A stretch of 64,000 nucleotides of DNA from positions 124,001 through 188,000 of the IMG/VR virus record IMGVR_UViG_3300044957_000763; one strand, written 5' to 3'. Under the pieces are notes generated by a model. That model saw nothing but the letters and a program-made list of their open reading frames with translations, did no database searches and was not told where the DNA came from. A program made the translations under genes and the position numbers. Each line of letters opens with the position of its first letter. Within the stretch, counting starts at the first letter, position 1. The DNA is from a virus. Positions 30,791 through 38,577 of the stretch are shown here, piece after piece.

Positions 30791-31180
30791 TTAACAATCT
30801 TGCGGCCACTGAATATCGTAATCATCCGACTCTACTAGCTCTTCAGTAGACAATTTCACTCCTCCCCACTCAAGGTCTGCGGGTGATATGTAGTACATCC
30901 CCGGTATGTAATCAGCATATCCAACGTATTGATTTTGATGATATACCATGACGTTGCTTTCGTCTGCGGTGCGATATTCAAAGTAGAAAACCTTGTCTGG
31001 CCAGTCACCAGAGAACCTGTATTTTTGGTCATCGGGAATCGTAAGTTTGTTGTGTTCTATGTGTTCGTCTGTAAATTCAATATAGGCACCTCGTTGACCA
31101 ATTACAAGACGTCTATAACCAACGGCTACGAGTGTGCCGCTGTGTGTTTTGAATTCAATCGGAGTACTTCTCGAGTTCAT
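30791..31180 (-). CDS. Unknown protein
   Basis: 129 residues, beta-rich in the first half (LVAVGYRRLVIGQRGAYIEF), acidic in the second half (TEELVESDDYDIQWPQDC). No motif recognised. It overlaps the end of the next - strand gene by 26 bases, consistent with a two-gene operon read leftward. Confidence 0.55.
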   Translation of the reverse strand: MNSRSTPIEFKTHSGTLVAVGYRRLVIGQRGAYIEFTDEHIEHNKLTIPDDQKYRFSGDWPDKVFYFEYRTADESNVMVYHQNQYVGYADYIPGMYYISPADLEWGGVKLSTEELVESDDYDIQWPQDC

Positions 31181-31937
31181 ATCCTGCTACAAACGCATTC
31201 ATCAATTCATCCAAAAGATGTTTTGTGTCCGTGAGTCCAATTTTACCTTCGATTCTTGCGAATAGTTGATTTGCGTATGAGTTTGCAAAGTGCGTATCGA
31301 ATTGCTCCTCGAGCCATTCTGTTTCTTCTTCGCTTCGTGGCGTAATGCTTCGAAGAAATGATTCTGAATCTTTTGGCAATGAGTCAAATGAAAACTTGGC
31401 TACAATAGAGCAAGGGAAGAATTGCTCCTCAATTGGTTTTCCGTGTCTGTGTTCATCAAGTTTGGTTTTGTCAAATGTGTATCTGCTTTCTTCTCCAGGT
31501 CGACCTTGGTTGAATCCTTCGTACACTTCTAAGATTTTTTCGTCAAGGTTGATGATATACGCATATTCACAAAACAAAGAATCATAAATGAAATCGTTGT
31601 TTACGAGCATATACCCGCATATAAGCATTTCCTTGAGGTCACCCTGTAGACCTCTTGTCAAGCAATACCAATCTTCTTCTGATTGCTCTCCTACTCCATT
31701 GTGTGTATACGGCTTTAGTGCCTGTATGTCTTCGGCTGTTGGTTTGGGGCCGTCAATGCTGACAGTCTTGACATCATTAAGCATCTTTCTCACCCACTTA
31801 ATGCCGGGGTATTTTATAAGCGACCTGGTCAATTCAAGTGCTTCAACACCCAAAGATTCTGGATAACTGTCGCAATGGTTATATGTCAAGTAATCTTGAC
31901 CATTGTGTCTGAATCCGATGCTGCCTCGTGTTGACAT
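31155..31937 (-). CDS. Unknown phage protein (MSTRGSIGF type)
   Basis: 260 residues beginning MSTRGSIGFRHNGQDYLTYN. Proteins opening with this G-x-I-GF...Y.H.DSYP pattern are familiar as unassigned proteins of large phages; here SIGFRHNGQDYLTYNHCDSY is followed by helices and an acidic C-terminus. No catalytic motif is clear. The start is fixed by a consensus promoter whose -10 ends 6 bases upstream. Confidence 0.65.
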   Translation of the reverse strand: MSTRGSIGFRHNGQDYLTYNHCDSYPESLGVEALELTRSLIKYPGIKWVRKMLNDVKTVSIDGPKPTAEDIQALKPYTHNGVGEQSEEDWYCLTRGLQGDLKEMLICGYMLVNNDFIYDSLFCEYAYIINLDEKILEVYEGFNQGRPGEESRYTFDKTKLDEHRHGKPIEEQFFPCSIVAKFSFDSLPKDSESFLRSITPRSEEETEWLEEQFDTHFANSYANQLFARIEGKIGLTDTKHLLDELMNAFVAGYELEKYSD

Positions 31938-31943
31938 ATATCC

Positions 31944-31973
31944 ATTATGCCATAGGTGAGCACTGTTTGTCAA
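31944..31973 (-). promoter_or_regulatory. Consensus promoter, leaderless type
   Basis: On the - strand: TTGACA, 18-base spacer, TGGCATAAT, then 6 bases to the ATG at 31937. Confidence 0.8.
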
Positions 31974-31988
31974 CATAATCAATAAGCT

Positions 31989-32279
31989 ATGGTTTGTGTA
32001 ATTGAACTCGAGCTTGGGCAGTGTGGCGACCATCGAGCAACAGAACACGAACGTATTCAGCATAGAATCAAGGCAACTCATCAGGTTTATCACGAAATGA
32101 TGGAAGAATGCCGAATGCTTGGTGCGTCATTTCATGTTTATTCTATTTTAGACCGCCTTGGATATGTTGTTGCAGAATTGCCGGTGCATCATTGGTCATT
32201 GTTGAATTCTATGCACTGTGTAAAAGAAGTGCGCGAAAGTAAATTACACAAACGACTACGAGAATGCGATAATAACTAA
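31989..32279 (+). CDS. Unknown protein
   Basis: 96 residues, His- and Glu-rich (EHERIQHRIKATHQVYHEMM), probably helical then a small beta part (FHVYSILDRLGYVVAELPV). Its stop is followed after one base by the deaminase ATG, so the two are probably co-translated. Not recognised. Confidence 0.55.
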   Translation: MVCVIELELGQCGDHRATEHERIQHRIKATHQVYHEMMEECRMLGASFHVYSILDRLGYVVAELPVHHWSLLNSMHCVKEVRESKLHKRLRECDNN

Positions 32280-32280
32280 C

Positions 32281-32802
32281 ATGTCACAAAGACCAGGTTG
32301 GGATTCGCTGTTTATGTCAATGGCGATGTTGTTTTCAATGCGCAGTCCAGACACATCAACTAGGGTTGGGTGTGTTATCGCAGACCGCGACAATACTGTC
32401 ATGAGTCTTGGATACAACGGTTGGCCTCGAGGGGTTCAGTCTTTTGAACCAGGAGACGCGCGTTTTCAAAGACCAGAAAAGTATATGTGGATGGAGCACG
32501 CCGAGCGCAATGCCATCTATAATGCCTGTCGTAATGGCACACCGCTGAATCACTGCACACTGTATGCGACGCTTTTTCCGTGTGCTGATTGCGCCAGGGG
32601 TATTATTCAGGTTGGAATAGAGCGTGTAGTTTATCATGGCCCAAGCACTCAAATCATGAGGCAAATGAACCAGCAGTGGGATGCTTTTTACGGCGCGTCT
32701 ATGCGTATGTTTAATGAAGCCGGCATCGAAGTTGTGGAGTGGTTTGGAGACATTGTAATACCAGAAGGTCAATGTCAAGGTCAATCTATGCATTTTTGCT
32801 AG
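32281..32802 (+). CDS. dCMP deaminase
   Basis: 173 residues. Zinc-site motifs of the deoxycytidylate/ComEB family: MEHAERNAIYNA (His-x-Glu, residues ~76-87) and LFPCADCARGII (PCxxC, ~103-114). The N-terminal SPDTSTRVGCVIAD is the usual first strand. It converts dCMP to dUMP, feeding the phage ThyX reaction to dTMP. Ends in TAG. Confidence 0.92.
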   Translation: MSQRPGWDSLFMSMAMLFSMRSPDTSTRVGCVIADRDNTVMSLGYNGWPRGVQSFEPGDARFQRPEKYMWMEHAERNAIYNACRNGTPLNHCTLYATLFPCADCARGIIQVGIERVVYHGPSTQIMRQMNQQWDAFYGASMRMFNEAGIEVVEWFGDIVIPEGQCQGQSMHFC

Positions 32803-32853
32803 ATTTCTTCGCATTGACCTCAAGAATCTGCACAATCATGGCAAGACCAAATT

Positions 32854-33339
32854 GTGCTGTACGCTTTATACTTTTTGCTGGTTGTGATTTCTCTGTTATT
32901 GTTTGATAACATTAAATTGCGCAGCCGCATTAGAACTGACGCGATGACTAGCGCAGTAACGCGCACGGTGTTTGAAAGCACACTAGTCCGTTGGCGAAAA
33001 TCCAAGAGTAAGTTCGCTGTTATTTACATTGACTGTGATGGGTTCAAGAGGGTCAATGATGCATATGGACACAAGGCCGGAGACCACGTGTTGTATGCAG
33101 TTGTTGAGTTTTTGAAGGAAATAGTGCGGCCATCTGACATGGTGGCAAGGTTGGGCGGCGACGAATTTGCCATACTTTTGCGCGATTGCAAAAGCGTTCA
33201 ATTGGTGGTCGAGCGTATTCAGGTGTTTAAGTACATTGGTGTGACACTTAGTTGTGGTTGGGCGACTTCTGATGAATATGACCCGCTAACTCTTGCTGAC
33301 ACGCGAATGTATGAGGCTAAACGAGCATCATATCAATAA
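32854..33339 (+). CDS. Membrane-anchored diguanylate cyclase (GGDEF)
   Basis: 161 residues from a GTG. A single membrane helix (LYALYFLLVVISLLLF, residues 2-17) precedes a complete GGDEF domain. DCDGFKRVNDAYGHKAGD is the metal/GTP loop and ARLGGDEFAILL the active-site half, with Glu and Asp intact. RPSD five residues before GGDEF matches the inhibitory I-site. It should make cyclic di-GMP from two GTP at the inner membrane. No sensory domain is present, so activity may be set by expression. Phage-encoded cyclases are unusual. The exact start is uncertain. Confidence 0.85.
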   Translation: MLYALYFLLVVISLLLFDNIKLRSRIRTDAMTSAVTRTVFESTLVRWRKSKSKFAVIYIDCDGFKRVNDAYGHKAGDHVLYAVVEFLKEIVRPSDMVARLGGDEFAILLRDCKSVQLVVERIQVFKYIGVTLSCGWATSDEYDPLTLADTRMYEAKRASYQ

Positions 33340-33688
33340 GACTTTCTTGGCGATTTTCTAAGTATCTCAAAAAGTATGTGACGGTTTTTCGACGACTGTA
33401 GCCGATGTGCTCCTGTGTGTCACAGATATCGAAGAAATCAGCGCCTATTTTAAGTAGACGATGTCTGTGTGGTTGGTCTCTCAATTCTGGAGTTAAATAT
33501 TCTCTGAGGTGCCAATGTATATCTTTCCATTCTGTAATTCTAGCGCGATGTGACCTGGTTAATCCCAACCTGATAATACTGATGTTTGAGTGTGAGTGAT
33601 TAAGTTCAGAATTGAATACGACCGCGTTTTTATACTTGCGATAGCGCCAATATCCGAGCTCATCTTTGGAGTATTCGCAAATGTCCAT
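33317..33688 (-). CDS. Unknown basic protein
   Basis: 123 residues, Arg/His/Tyr rich (YWRYRKYKN, RDQPHRHRLLK), possibly nucleic-acid binding. Not recognised. TATAAT lies 6 bases before the ATG on the - strand, in a palindromic divergent promoter shared with the neighbouring tRNA. Its 3' end overlaps the end of the cyclase gene by 23 bases. Confidence 0.55.
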   Translation of the reverse strand: MDICEYSKDELGYWRYRKYKNAVVFNSELNHSHSNISIIRLGLTRSHRARITEWKDIHWHLREYLTPELRDQPHRHRLLKIGADFFDICDTQEHIGYSRRKTVTYFLRYLENRQESLIDMMLV

Positions 33689-33692
33689 GCAT

Positions 33693-33716
33693 GAATTATA
33701 GCACGTGTGCTATAAT
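33693..33716. promoter_or_regulatory. Palindromic divergent promoter
   Basis: TTATAGCA-CGTG-TGCTATAA places two extended -10 boxes (TGCTATAAT) back to back. One drives the leftward gene with a 6-base gap to its ATG, the other the suppressor tRNA. Confidence 0.65.
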
Positions 33717-33727
33717 AACCAGTAATC

Positions 33728-33803
33728 GCTCCAGTAGCTCAACGACAGAGCGGAGGTCTCTAACACCTCGACTGAGTGGGTTCAACTCCCACCTGGAGCA
33801 CCA
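33728..33803 (+). tRNA. Amber suppressor tRNA (anticodon CTA)
   Basis: Acceptor GCTCCAG/CTGGAGC, D-arm GCTCAACGACAGAGC, anticodon arm GAGGT-CTCTAAC-ACCTC, T-arm GTGGG-TTCAACT-CCCAC, A73, encoded CCA. The loop has normal T33 and A37, so it should read UAG. All stems are perfect. The amino acid it carries is not assignable by eye. Confidence 0.88.
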
Positions 33804-33808
33804 AATTT

Positions 33809-34288
33809 ATGCAAGTATTCGTACCATCAACTGATATGCGCGAAAGCGTTAGAGTGTTAGATACTCTAAGATTGCGAAAGCAATTGTTAGAGTGCGTGGG
33901 GATTTTGTCGATTCTTCACAATCTTCCAAAGGCAGACGGCTCTCCGCGCAAAGGGCATCTCAATCATCCAGCAGTGCTTCAATGGAAATACTGGCCTGGT
34001 TGCTTGGCGACGTATGCCATGATGTGCGTGGAAGAACTTGAATCTCGTGGATTTTTCTCGGAAAAGATGCGTACTTCTGCCGAGGCATTTCAGACCGATG
34101 ACAACAAACCAGTTTGGTGGGGTGATGAGCAAGTTCATTCAACACATCGAAGTCGACTGCTACAAAAAGACCCTGTACACTACGGTCAATTCAATTGGGA
34201 AGAGATGAATCAAGAACCGCAGTCATATTGGTGGGCTATTCCATCGAGTAAATCTGAGTACAACTTGGAGCGCAGAGGTAAATCATGA
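33809..34288 (+). CDS. Pyrimidine-dimer DNA glycosylase-family protein
   Basis: 159 residues starting MQVFVPSTDMRESVRVLD. The N-terminal pattern (F.P..D...S..VLD..RL.KQ...), then NHPAVLQWKY and later STHRSRLLQKDPVHYGQF, matches the family annotated as pyrimidine-dimer glycosylase/endonuclease V relatives in actinobacteria and phages. That would make it a UV-damage repair enzyme; catalysis is not proven from sequence. The start lies 5 bases after the suppressor tRNA's CCA. The stop overlaps the next ATG (ATGA). Confidence 0.65.
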   Translation: MQVFVPSTDMRESVRVLDTLRLRKQLLECVGILSILHNLPKADGSPRKGHLNHPAVLQWKYWPGCLATYAMMCVEELESRGFFSEKMRTSAEAFQTDDNKPVWWGDEQVHSTHRSRLLQKDPVHYGQFNWEEMNQEPQSYWWAIPSSKSEYNLERRGKS

Positions 34289-34761
34289 GGTTCATTTTCT
34301 TGGATATTGATGGTTGTCTGAATGACCGCACAATGATGTCAAATGGATTTTGTGGTATTGATGACGATAAAGTTGCGTTATTGAATCAAATTCTCTCGAA
34401 TCACGAGGATGTGTTCTTGGTGATTTCTTCTGCATGGCGATATATGTGCATAGCTAAAGATATGACTCTAAGAGGGTTTGAGGAAATGTTGTTGACCCAC
34501 GGTGTAGACTGCTACGGTCGTGTCCATGGTATTACATCTCCAGATGAGAAATATTGGCCAGACATTCCAACAAGTGACGATTATGCAGACCTTACTGTTC
34601 GCGCTCGTCAAATTGAAGAATATGTACAACAACATAACCCACAATCATTTGTGGTATTTGATGATTTGGATTTACCAGTTGACAATATAGTCAAGACTGA
34701 TGGTCAAATTGGCTTAGAGCAACACCACATATACTCAGCTCTGAACATTTTATTTCAGTAG
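34285..34761 (+). CDS. HAD-family phosphatase-like protein
   Basis: 158 residues. HAD motifs: FLDIDGCLND (DxD, residues ~5-14), LVISSAWR (motif II, Ser) and FVVFDDLDL (motif IV acids). This short form corresponds to the HAD domain seen in bacterial and phage RNA-repair proteins. It may remove 3' phosphates from broken nucleic acids, possibly tRNA ends. Coupled to the upstream glycosylase-like gene by a 4-base overlap. Confidence 0.75.
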   Translation: MRFIFLDIDGCLNDRTMMSNGFCGIDDDKVALLNQILSNHEDVFLVISSAWRYMCIAKDMTLRGFEEMLLTHGVDCYGRVHGITSPDEKYWPDIPTSDDYADLTVRARQIEEYVQQHNPQSFVVFDDLDLPVDNIVKTDGQIGLEQHHIYSALNILFQ

Positions 34762-34772
34762 TTGAAGCCGTA

Positions 34773-34801
34773 TTGACAAACATTGGATTTGAGGATATAA
34801 T
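34773..34801 (+). promoter_or_regulatory. Perfect consensus promoter, leaderless type
   Basis: TTGACA, 17-base spacer, TATAAT, then 6 bases to the ATG at 34808. The predicted transcription start is the A of that ATG. Confidence 0.85.
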
Positions 34802-34807
34802 ATGAAC

Positions 34808-35296
34808 ATGCAAACCATTACCCTTTCTCGCGCACTTCAGGTCAAGAATCGCCTGGCTGAAAAAATCGCAGTTGCACAGAAGTTGGTGCAAGATTACAAC
34901 AGTAGCGTTGTAATCCCTGGACAGGCACCGGAGTTCAATGTGGCAGAGGTTTACAAACTCTATACCGAGCTACAGTATCGAATGGTCGATTTGAAAGACC
35001 GCATCAGCGAGGCAAATCGTCCTGTTCAGGCGACTATTTTCGAGCTTGCTGAGTTGAAAGGCCGCGTGCAGATGCTCAAGGGCTTGAACACGCGTAAAGG
35101 AAAGGAGTTTGCTAACTCGTATTCCATGTTTGATGACAGTGGTGAACCCAAGATGGTTGAGTACGTGGCAGTACTCGATAAGCAGTTCACTGCCGAAGAA
35201 ATTCGCGTTCTGCAGAATGAAATCGACAGTCGACAGGCTGACCTAGACCGCCACAATCATCAAACCATAATCGAATTTGATTTCGATTGGATGTAA
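34808..35296 (+). CDS. DIP1984-like coiled-coil protein
   Basis: 162 residues. The opening LSRALQVKNRLAEKIAVAQ, then LQYRMVDLKDRISEANRP, fits the DIP1984 family of small helical proteins (some named septicolysin-like). Mostly helical with heptad-like stretches; acidic C-terminus. Function unknown. The ATG at 34808 is preferred over 34802 because the latter directly abuts the -10 box. Confidence 0.6.
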   Translation: MQTITLSRALQVKNRLAEKIAVAQKLVQDYNSSVVIPGQAPEFNVAEVYKLYTELQYRMVDLKDRISEANRPVQATIFELAELKGRVQMLKGLNTRKGKEFANSYSMFDDSGEPKMVEYVAVLDKQFTAEEIRVLQNEIDSRQADLDRHNHQTIIEFDFDWM

Positions 35297-35592
35297 CGAT
35301 TTCGGCTTCGGTCGAAACTAGGGGTGTGTAAGTGAGATGCGAGCCAGGTGCACAATCAGTGTATGTCTGGGTTCACTTCGGTGAATAGAAAACAAGTAAC
35401 CACTTGAAATGGTGACTATTATGGCAAACTTGTTCCTGACTAGGACTTTGAATGTCAAGATGCAAGGTTCAATTTAGTCAAAATACAAGGCGCAAAACGC
35501 AAGTCTTAAGAATCAACATTCACTCGGTCTTACAAACCACCCCTTAGTATTTTGTTGAAGGTCGATTTTACACTTGTGTCGAACTGTTAATT
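35297..35592 (+). other. Non-coding region upstream of an HNH gene
   Basis: 296 bases with no gene. Hairpins: TTTCG-GCTTCGG-TCGAAA (35301-35318) and TTCAC-TTCG-GTGAA (near 35402-35415). GACTA (near 35441) can pair with TAGTC (near 35477), the spacing and words being loosely like helix P7 of group I introns; other intron core parts were not found. May be an RNA associated with the endonuclease gene. Confidence 0.35.
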
Positions 35593-36327
35593 ATGAGTTC
35601 GAAATACACACATCGACACGATGAAATTGTTCACTTGTGTAAAAACGCATTTACATTTTCAGAAGTCGAGCAACAGCTTGGTACATCAACACCAAACACC
35701 TCGCTTCGGAGATATATTAAGTTTCATAGCATACCAATGCCAAATTATTGCAGAGTTCGCGACGTTGATGATAATTTAGTAAAATATTATCAACCTATAC
35801 GAATTGAAGATTTGATAAATGGCATACGATTGTCAACGCATGCTGTAAAGAAATTTCTTTTTAAGAACGGTATCAAATCTCAAGAGTGTGAGATTTGCGG
35901 TTGGTGTGAACGACGTGCATCAAATGGAAAAATTCCAGTACACTTACATCACATTAACGGGAACCCATTTGATTGGACGATTGAAAATTTGCAGATTTTG
36001 TGCCCTAATCATCATGCACTCACTGATAATTTTGGTTCTCTGAATACAGGAAAAGGTTACATATTTGCAAATCGCCCAGCTACAACCAGGGCCCGCTTAG
36101 AGCACGAAACTAGCAATGCTTGTTTGTATTGCGCTTCTGCTTGTTCTTATAAGTCTAAATTTTGTTCTAGAGAGTGTCTATATATGAGTCAGCAAAAATG
36201 CATTAGACCAACTAAGGAACAATTAAAAGATGAGATAGCTAATAGCAACTGGATGGCTATTGGTCGCAAATATGGAGTGTCAGACAATGCTGTAAGAAAA
36301 TGGGCCAAGAAATATGGCATAATATAA
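35593..36327 (+). CDS. HNH homing endonuclease
   Basis: 244 residues. The HNH core is complete: CEICGWCERR, then VHLHHINGNPFDWTIENLQI, then LCPNHHALTDNF (residues ~95-155), with the paired His and Cys ligands. A second Cys cluster follows (CLYC...C..EC). The C-terminus has a helix-turn-helix (WMAIGRKYGVSDNAVRKWAK) for DNA recognition. It ends 2 bases before a tRNA gene, the sort of locus such free-standing endonucleases occupy. Confidence 0.85.
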   Translation: MSSKYTHRHDEIVHLCKNAFTFSEVEQQLGTSTPNTSLRRYIKFHSIPMPNYCRVRDVDDNLVKYYQPIRIEDLINGIRLSTHAVKKFLFKNGIKSQECEICGWCERRASNGKIPVHLHHINGNPFDWTIENLQILCPNHHALTDNFGSLNTGKGYIFANRPATTRARLEHETSNACLYCASACSYKSKFCSRECLYMSQQKCIRPTKEQLKDEIANSNWMAIGRKYGVSDNAVRKWAKKYGII

Positions 36328-36329
36328 TT

Positions 36330-36411
36330 GCCCCGTGGTTTGACGCTTGAGGCTTGAGCGATTGGTCCCTAAAACCAACAACAAAGGGTTCAACTCCCTC
36401 TCGGGGCGCCA
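36330..36411 (+). tRNA. Unusual tRNA with CTA in the anticodon position
   Basis: Acceptor GCCCCGT/TCGGGGC (last pair mismatched), D-like stem CGCT/AGCG, anticodon arm TTGGT-CCCTAAA-ACCAA, T-loop TTCAACT, G73, encoded CCA. Base 33 is C, not T, and there are 7 bases between acceptor and D-stem, so function is uncertain. If active it would read UAG; G73 is compatible with a Gln-type tRNA. Confidence 0.6.
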
Positions 36412-36465
36412 ATTCTCTCACAAACTACAAGGTTCATTGTCTTCTGCTGTGTAAAAAAGACATAG

Positions 36466-38544
36466 ATGTCGAAGCAGATGAATAGTGAGATACTGAACGC
36501 CTTGCTAAAGGCTGCAAACGCTGCTGAACAGGCTGGCGACTTTCGTCTTGCAGACAGTGCTGACGAGTTGGCACAACGTGTGGCACAACTTTCTACTGCG
36601 GTTCAATTTGGCAAAACAGTTGCCAAGCCTGCGTTAACATATCTTGGTAACGACCAGGTTATTTTACCAACAGTTAAAGGACTCACAAACGCCACTGAAG
36701 GAAAGGCATTAGGAGAGGGTGTTTTAGAAAGTACGCCCGTCAATATGCTCGGAATCGGCGGCGGAGACTATTTCGGTTCATTAACAGACCCTCTTAATTG
36801 GGGACCAGACGCGGTCATGGCGCTCAACAAAATGAGGTTTATGAATATGTTGCGTTCGCAATTGATTAGTGCCGGGTATACCGAATTAGCAAATGACAAT
36901 GTGTGGAGAGTTTTTAAGAATATCCCCGGAGGACAAGGTGGTCTTGAGGACTTGTTGCGGGAGGCAGACCCTAAAGCTGCTGCTAAGTTTCTTGGAGAGC
37001 AAAAGGCAACTCCGAGGGGGCTTGCTGATTTCTTTACGCGTTTTCGCGAACGAGCAAGAGCGAACAAGGGCACTCATTGGGCTAGATTCAAGGCGCGGTA
37101 TATTACAAGTGCGGGCTGGGGAGGCAGTGCCAATCTATCTGCAGAAAGAGCGGAGCGTGTTAGGAATTTTATCAACAGCAAGATGACAGATGCAGATAAA
37201 GCATTAAGTACTGAAGAGTTGATTAAGAAGTATCGTCGAAATGTTGATGATGTTGAAGGCTTCGACAGAAGTAAAGTCAAAACCAAAGCACCTAAGACTC
37301 CAAAACCTAATGCAATTAAGGGCGCAAATTCTGTAATAAGCAAAGCATCGTCAGCGAAAGACCTGGTACAAAAAGCCGGTCAATATTTGAAAGAAAGACC
37401 GGAGCTGATAAAGCAGGCACTTTCCAAAGCCGGTAAAACCGAAGAAGGCGTTCAGTGGCTTAAGTTCTTAAAATCCAACAGCAAAGACGCCACTAAAGTT
37501 GGCAAGGGCATGAAGGCGCTCGGTCGAATTGCCATGGTTATAGCCATTGCAGATATTATTAGCGATGTCCCAGGTGCCGTTGCAGGAGACGCACAGGCAC
37601 AACTTGATATTTACATTAACACTCTTGGCCTGGCTTTTCCACCTCTTGCCATTGCCACAGCATTGACAAGTTTGTTTGGGCTTGATTTATCTGAAATGAT
37701 TATTGCTAATGTTACGCATTTGGGCGAGGTTGCATCAGGTGTTGACACAGCACAAACCAACGAAGACCTTATCAATGCTGGTATGACCTACAATCCGCAA
37801 ACCAAAGAGTGGGAAAATGGTGGTGTAGAACGCTCATATGACACTAATACTGGCAAATCATTCGAGGCTGGGATGATGAATATGGTTAAGTCTGGTATGA
37901 GTATTAATCAGGCATGGTTGATTACGTTAAGAAAAATGAAGGCTTCTGGTTCTACACCAGAAGAAATTCTTACGGCGCGACAAAAATACAACCAAGCCAA
38001 AACTATGATTTACAATGAGGGAATGATTGGCTCAATAAAAGCACCTATGTGGAGCGAAAGCCAAATCGCTGAATTTGAAAAGTCTTTGAACAAGCACATT
38101 GTCGCCAAGCTGAATGCTGGAGTTGCACAAGCAGAACTATTGCGCGAGATTGATTCTTACATGCGCAAGGTTCCAAATCTTCGTATGATAAGTGCTATTC
38201 GTTCTAGAGTTGTTGGCAATCTTAACGCAGCGCAAAAAAGCATTGAGAAGGGTGAAAAACCAATTACACCACAGGGTCAGCAAAATACAACTACCAAAGA
38301 AAAGGTAAATAACACATTGATGTCACGAGCACAACGTTCTCGAGGTCCTCGTGTCGCAATTTGGCAAAAATTCTTGGCTCAAAATGGTTTCTTCCCTGGA
38401 TACAATCAAAACACACCAGCGGTCTTTGGTCCTCGAACAACACGCGGTACTCGCGCTTTTCAGTCAAGATACAATTTGAGGGTAGATGGAGCGGCCGGCC
38501 CAGAGACGCTTGCGAAAGCGAGGCAACTGGGTGGTAAACTATAG
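36466..38544 (+). CDS. Virion-type protein with peptidoglycan-binding domain
   Basis: 692 residues. The N-terminus is a helical pair (LLKAANAAEQAGDFRLADSA). The middle has a hydrophobic stretch (GRIAMVIAIADIISDVPGAV and LAFPPLAIATALTSLFGL, residues ~350-415) that may enter a membrane. Long helical regions follow. The C-terminal ~65 residues form a PG_binding_1-like domain: IWQKFLAQNGFFPG, FGPRTTRGTRAFQSRYNL, DGAAGPETLAKA. This combination suggests a large virion protein that contacts the cell wall and membrane during DNA entry. No lytic active site is visible. Confidence 0.6.
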   Translation: MSKQMNSEILNALLKAANAAEQAGDFRLADSADELAQRVAQLSTAVQFGKTVAKPALTYLGNDQVILPTVKGLTNATEGKALGEGVLESTPVNMLGIGGGDYFGSLTDPLNWGPDAVMALNKMRFMNMLRSQLISAGYTELANDNVWRVFKNIPGGQGGLEDLLREADPKAAAKFLGEQKATPRGLADFFTRFRERARANKGTHWARFKARYITSAGWGGSANLSAERAERVRNFINSKMTDADKALSTEELIKKYRRNVDDVEGFDRSKVKTKAPKTPKPNAIKGANSVISKASSAKDLVQKAGQYLKERPELIKQALSKAGKTEEGVQWLKFLKSNSKDATKVGKGMKALGRIAMVIAIADIISDVPGAVAGDAQAQLDIYINTLGLAFPPLAIATALTSLFGLDLSEMIIANVTHLGEVASGVDTAQTNEDLINAGMTYNPQTKEWENGGVERSYDTNTGKSFEAGMMNMVKSGMSINQAWLITLRKMKASGSTPEEILTARQKYNQAKTMIYNEGMIGSIKAPMWSESQIAEFEKSLNKHIVAKLNAGVAQAELLREIDSYMRKVPNLRMISAIRSRVVGNLNAAQKSIEKGEKPITPQGQQNTTTKEKVNNTLMSRAQRSRGPRVAIWQKFLAQNGFFPGYNQNTPAVFGPRTTRGTRAFQSRYNLRVDGAAGPETLAKARQLGGKL

Positions 38545-38577
38545 TTGTTGCTTGAATTAGCAACGGATTGACATGCA

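Noticed and set aside
35297-35592. Complete group I intron
   Set aside because: Only a P7-like pairing is seen; no interrupted exon pair flanks it, since the upstream gene and the downstream tRNA are each complete.
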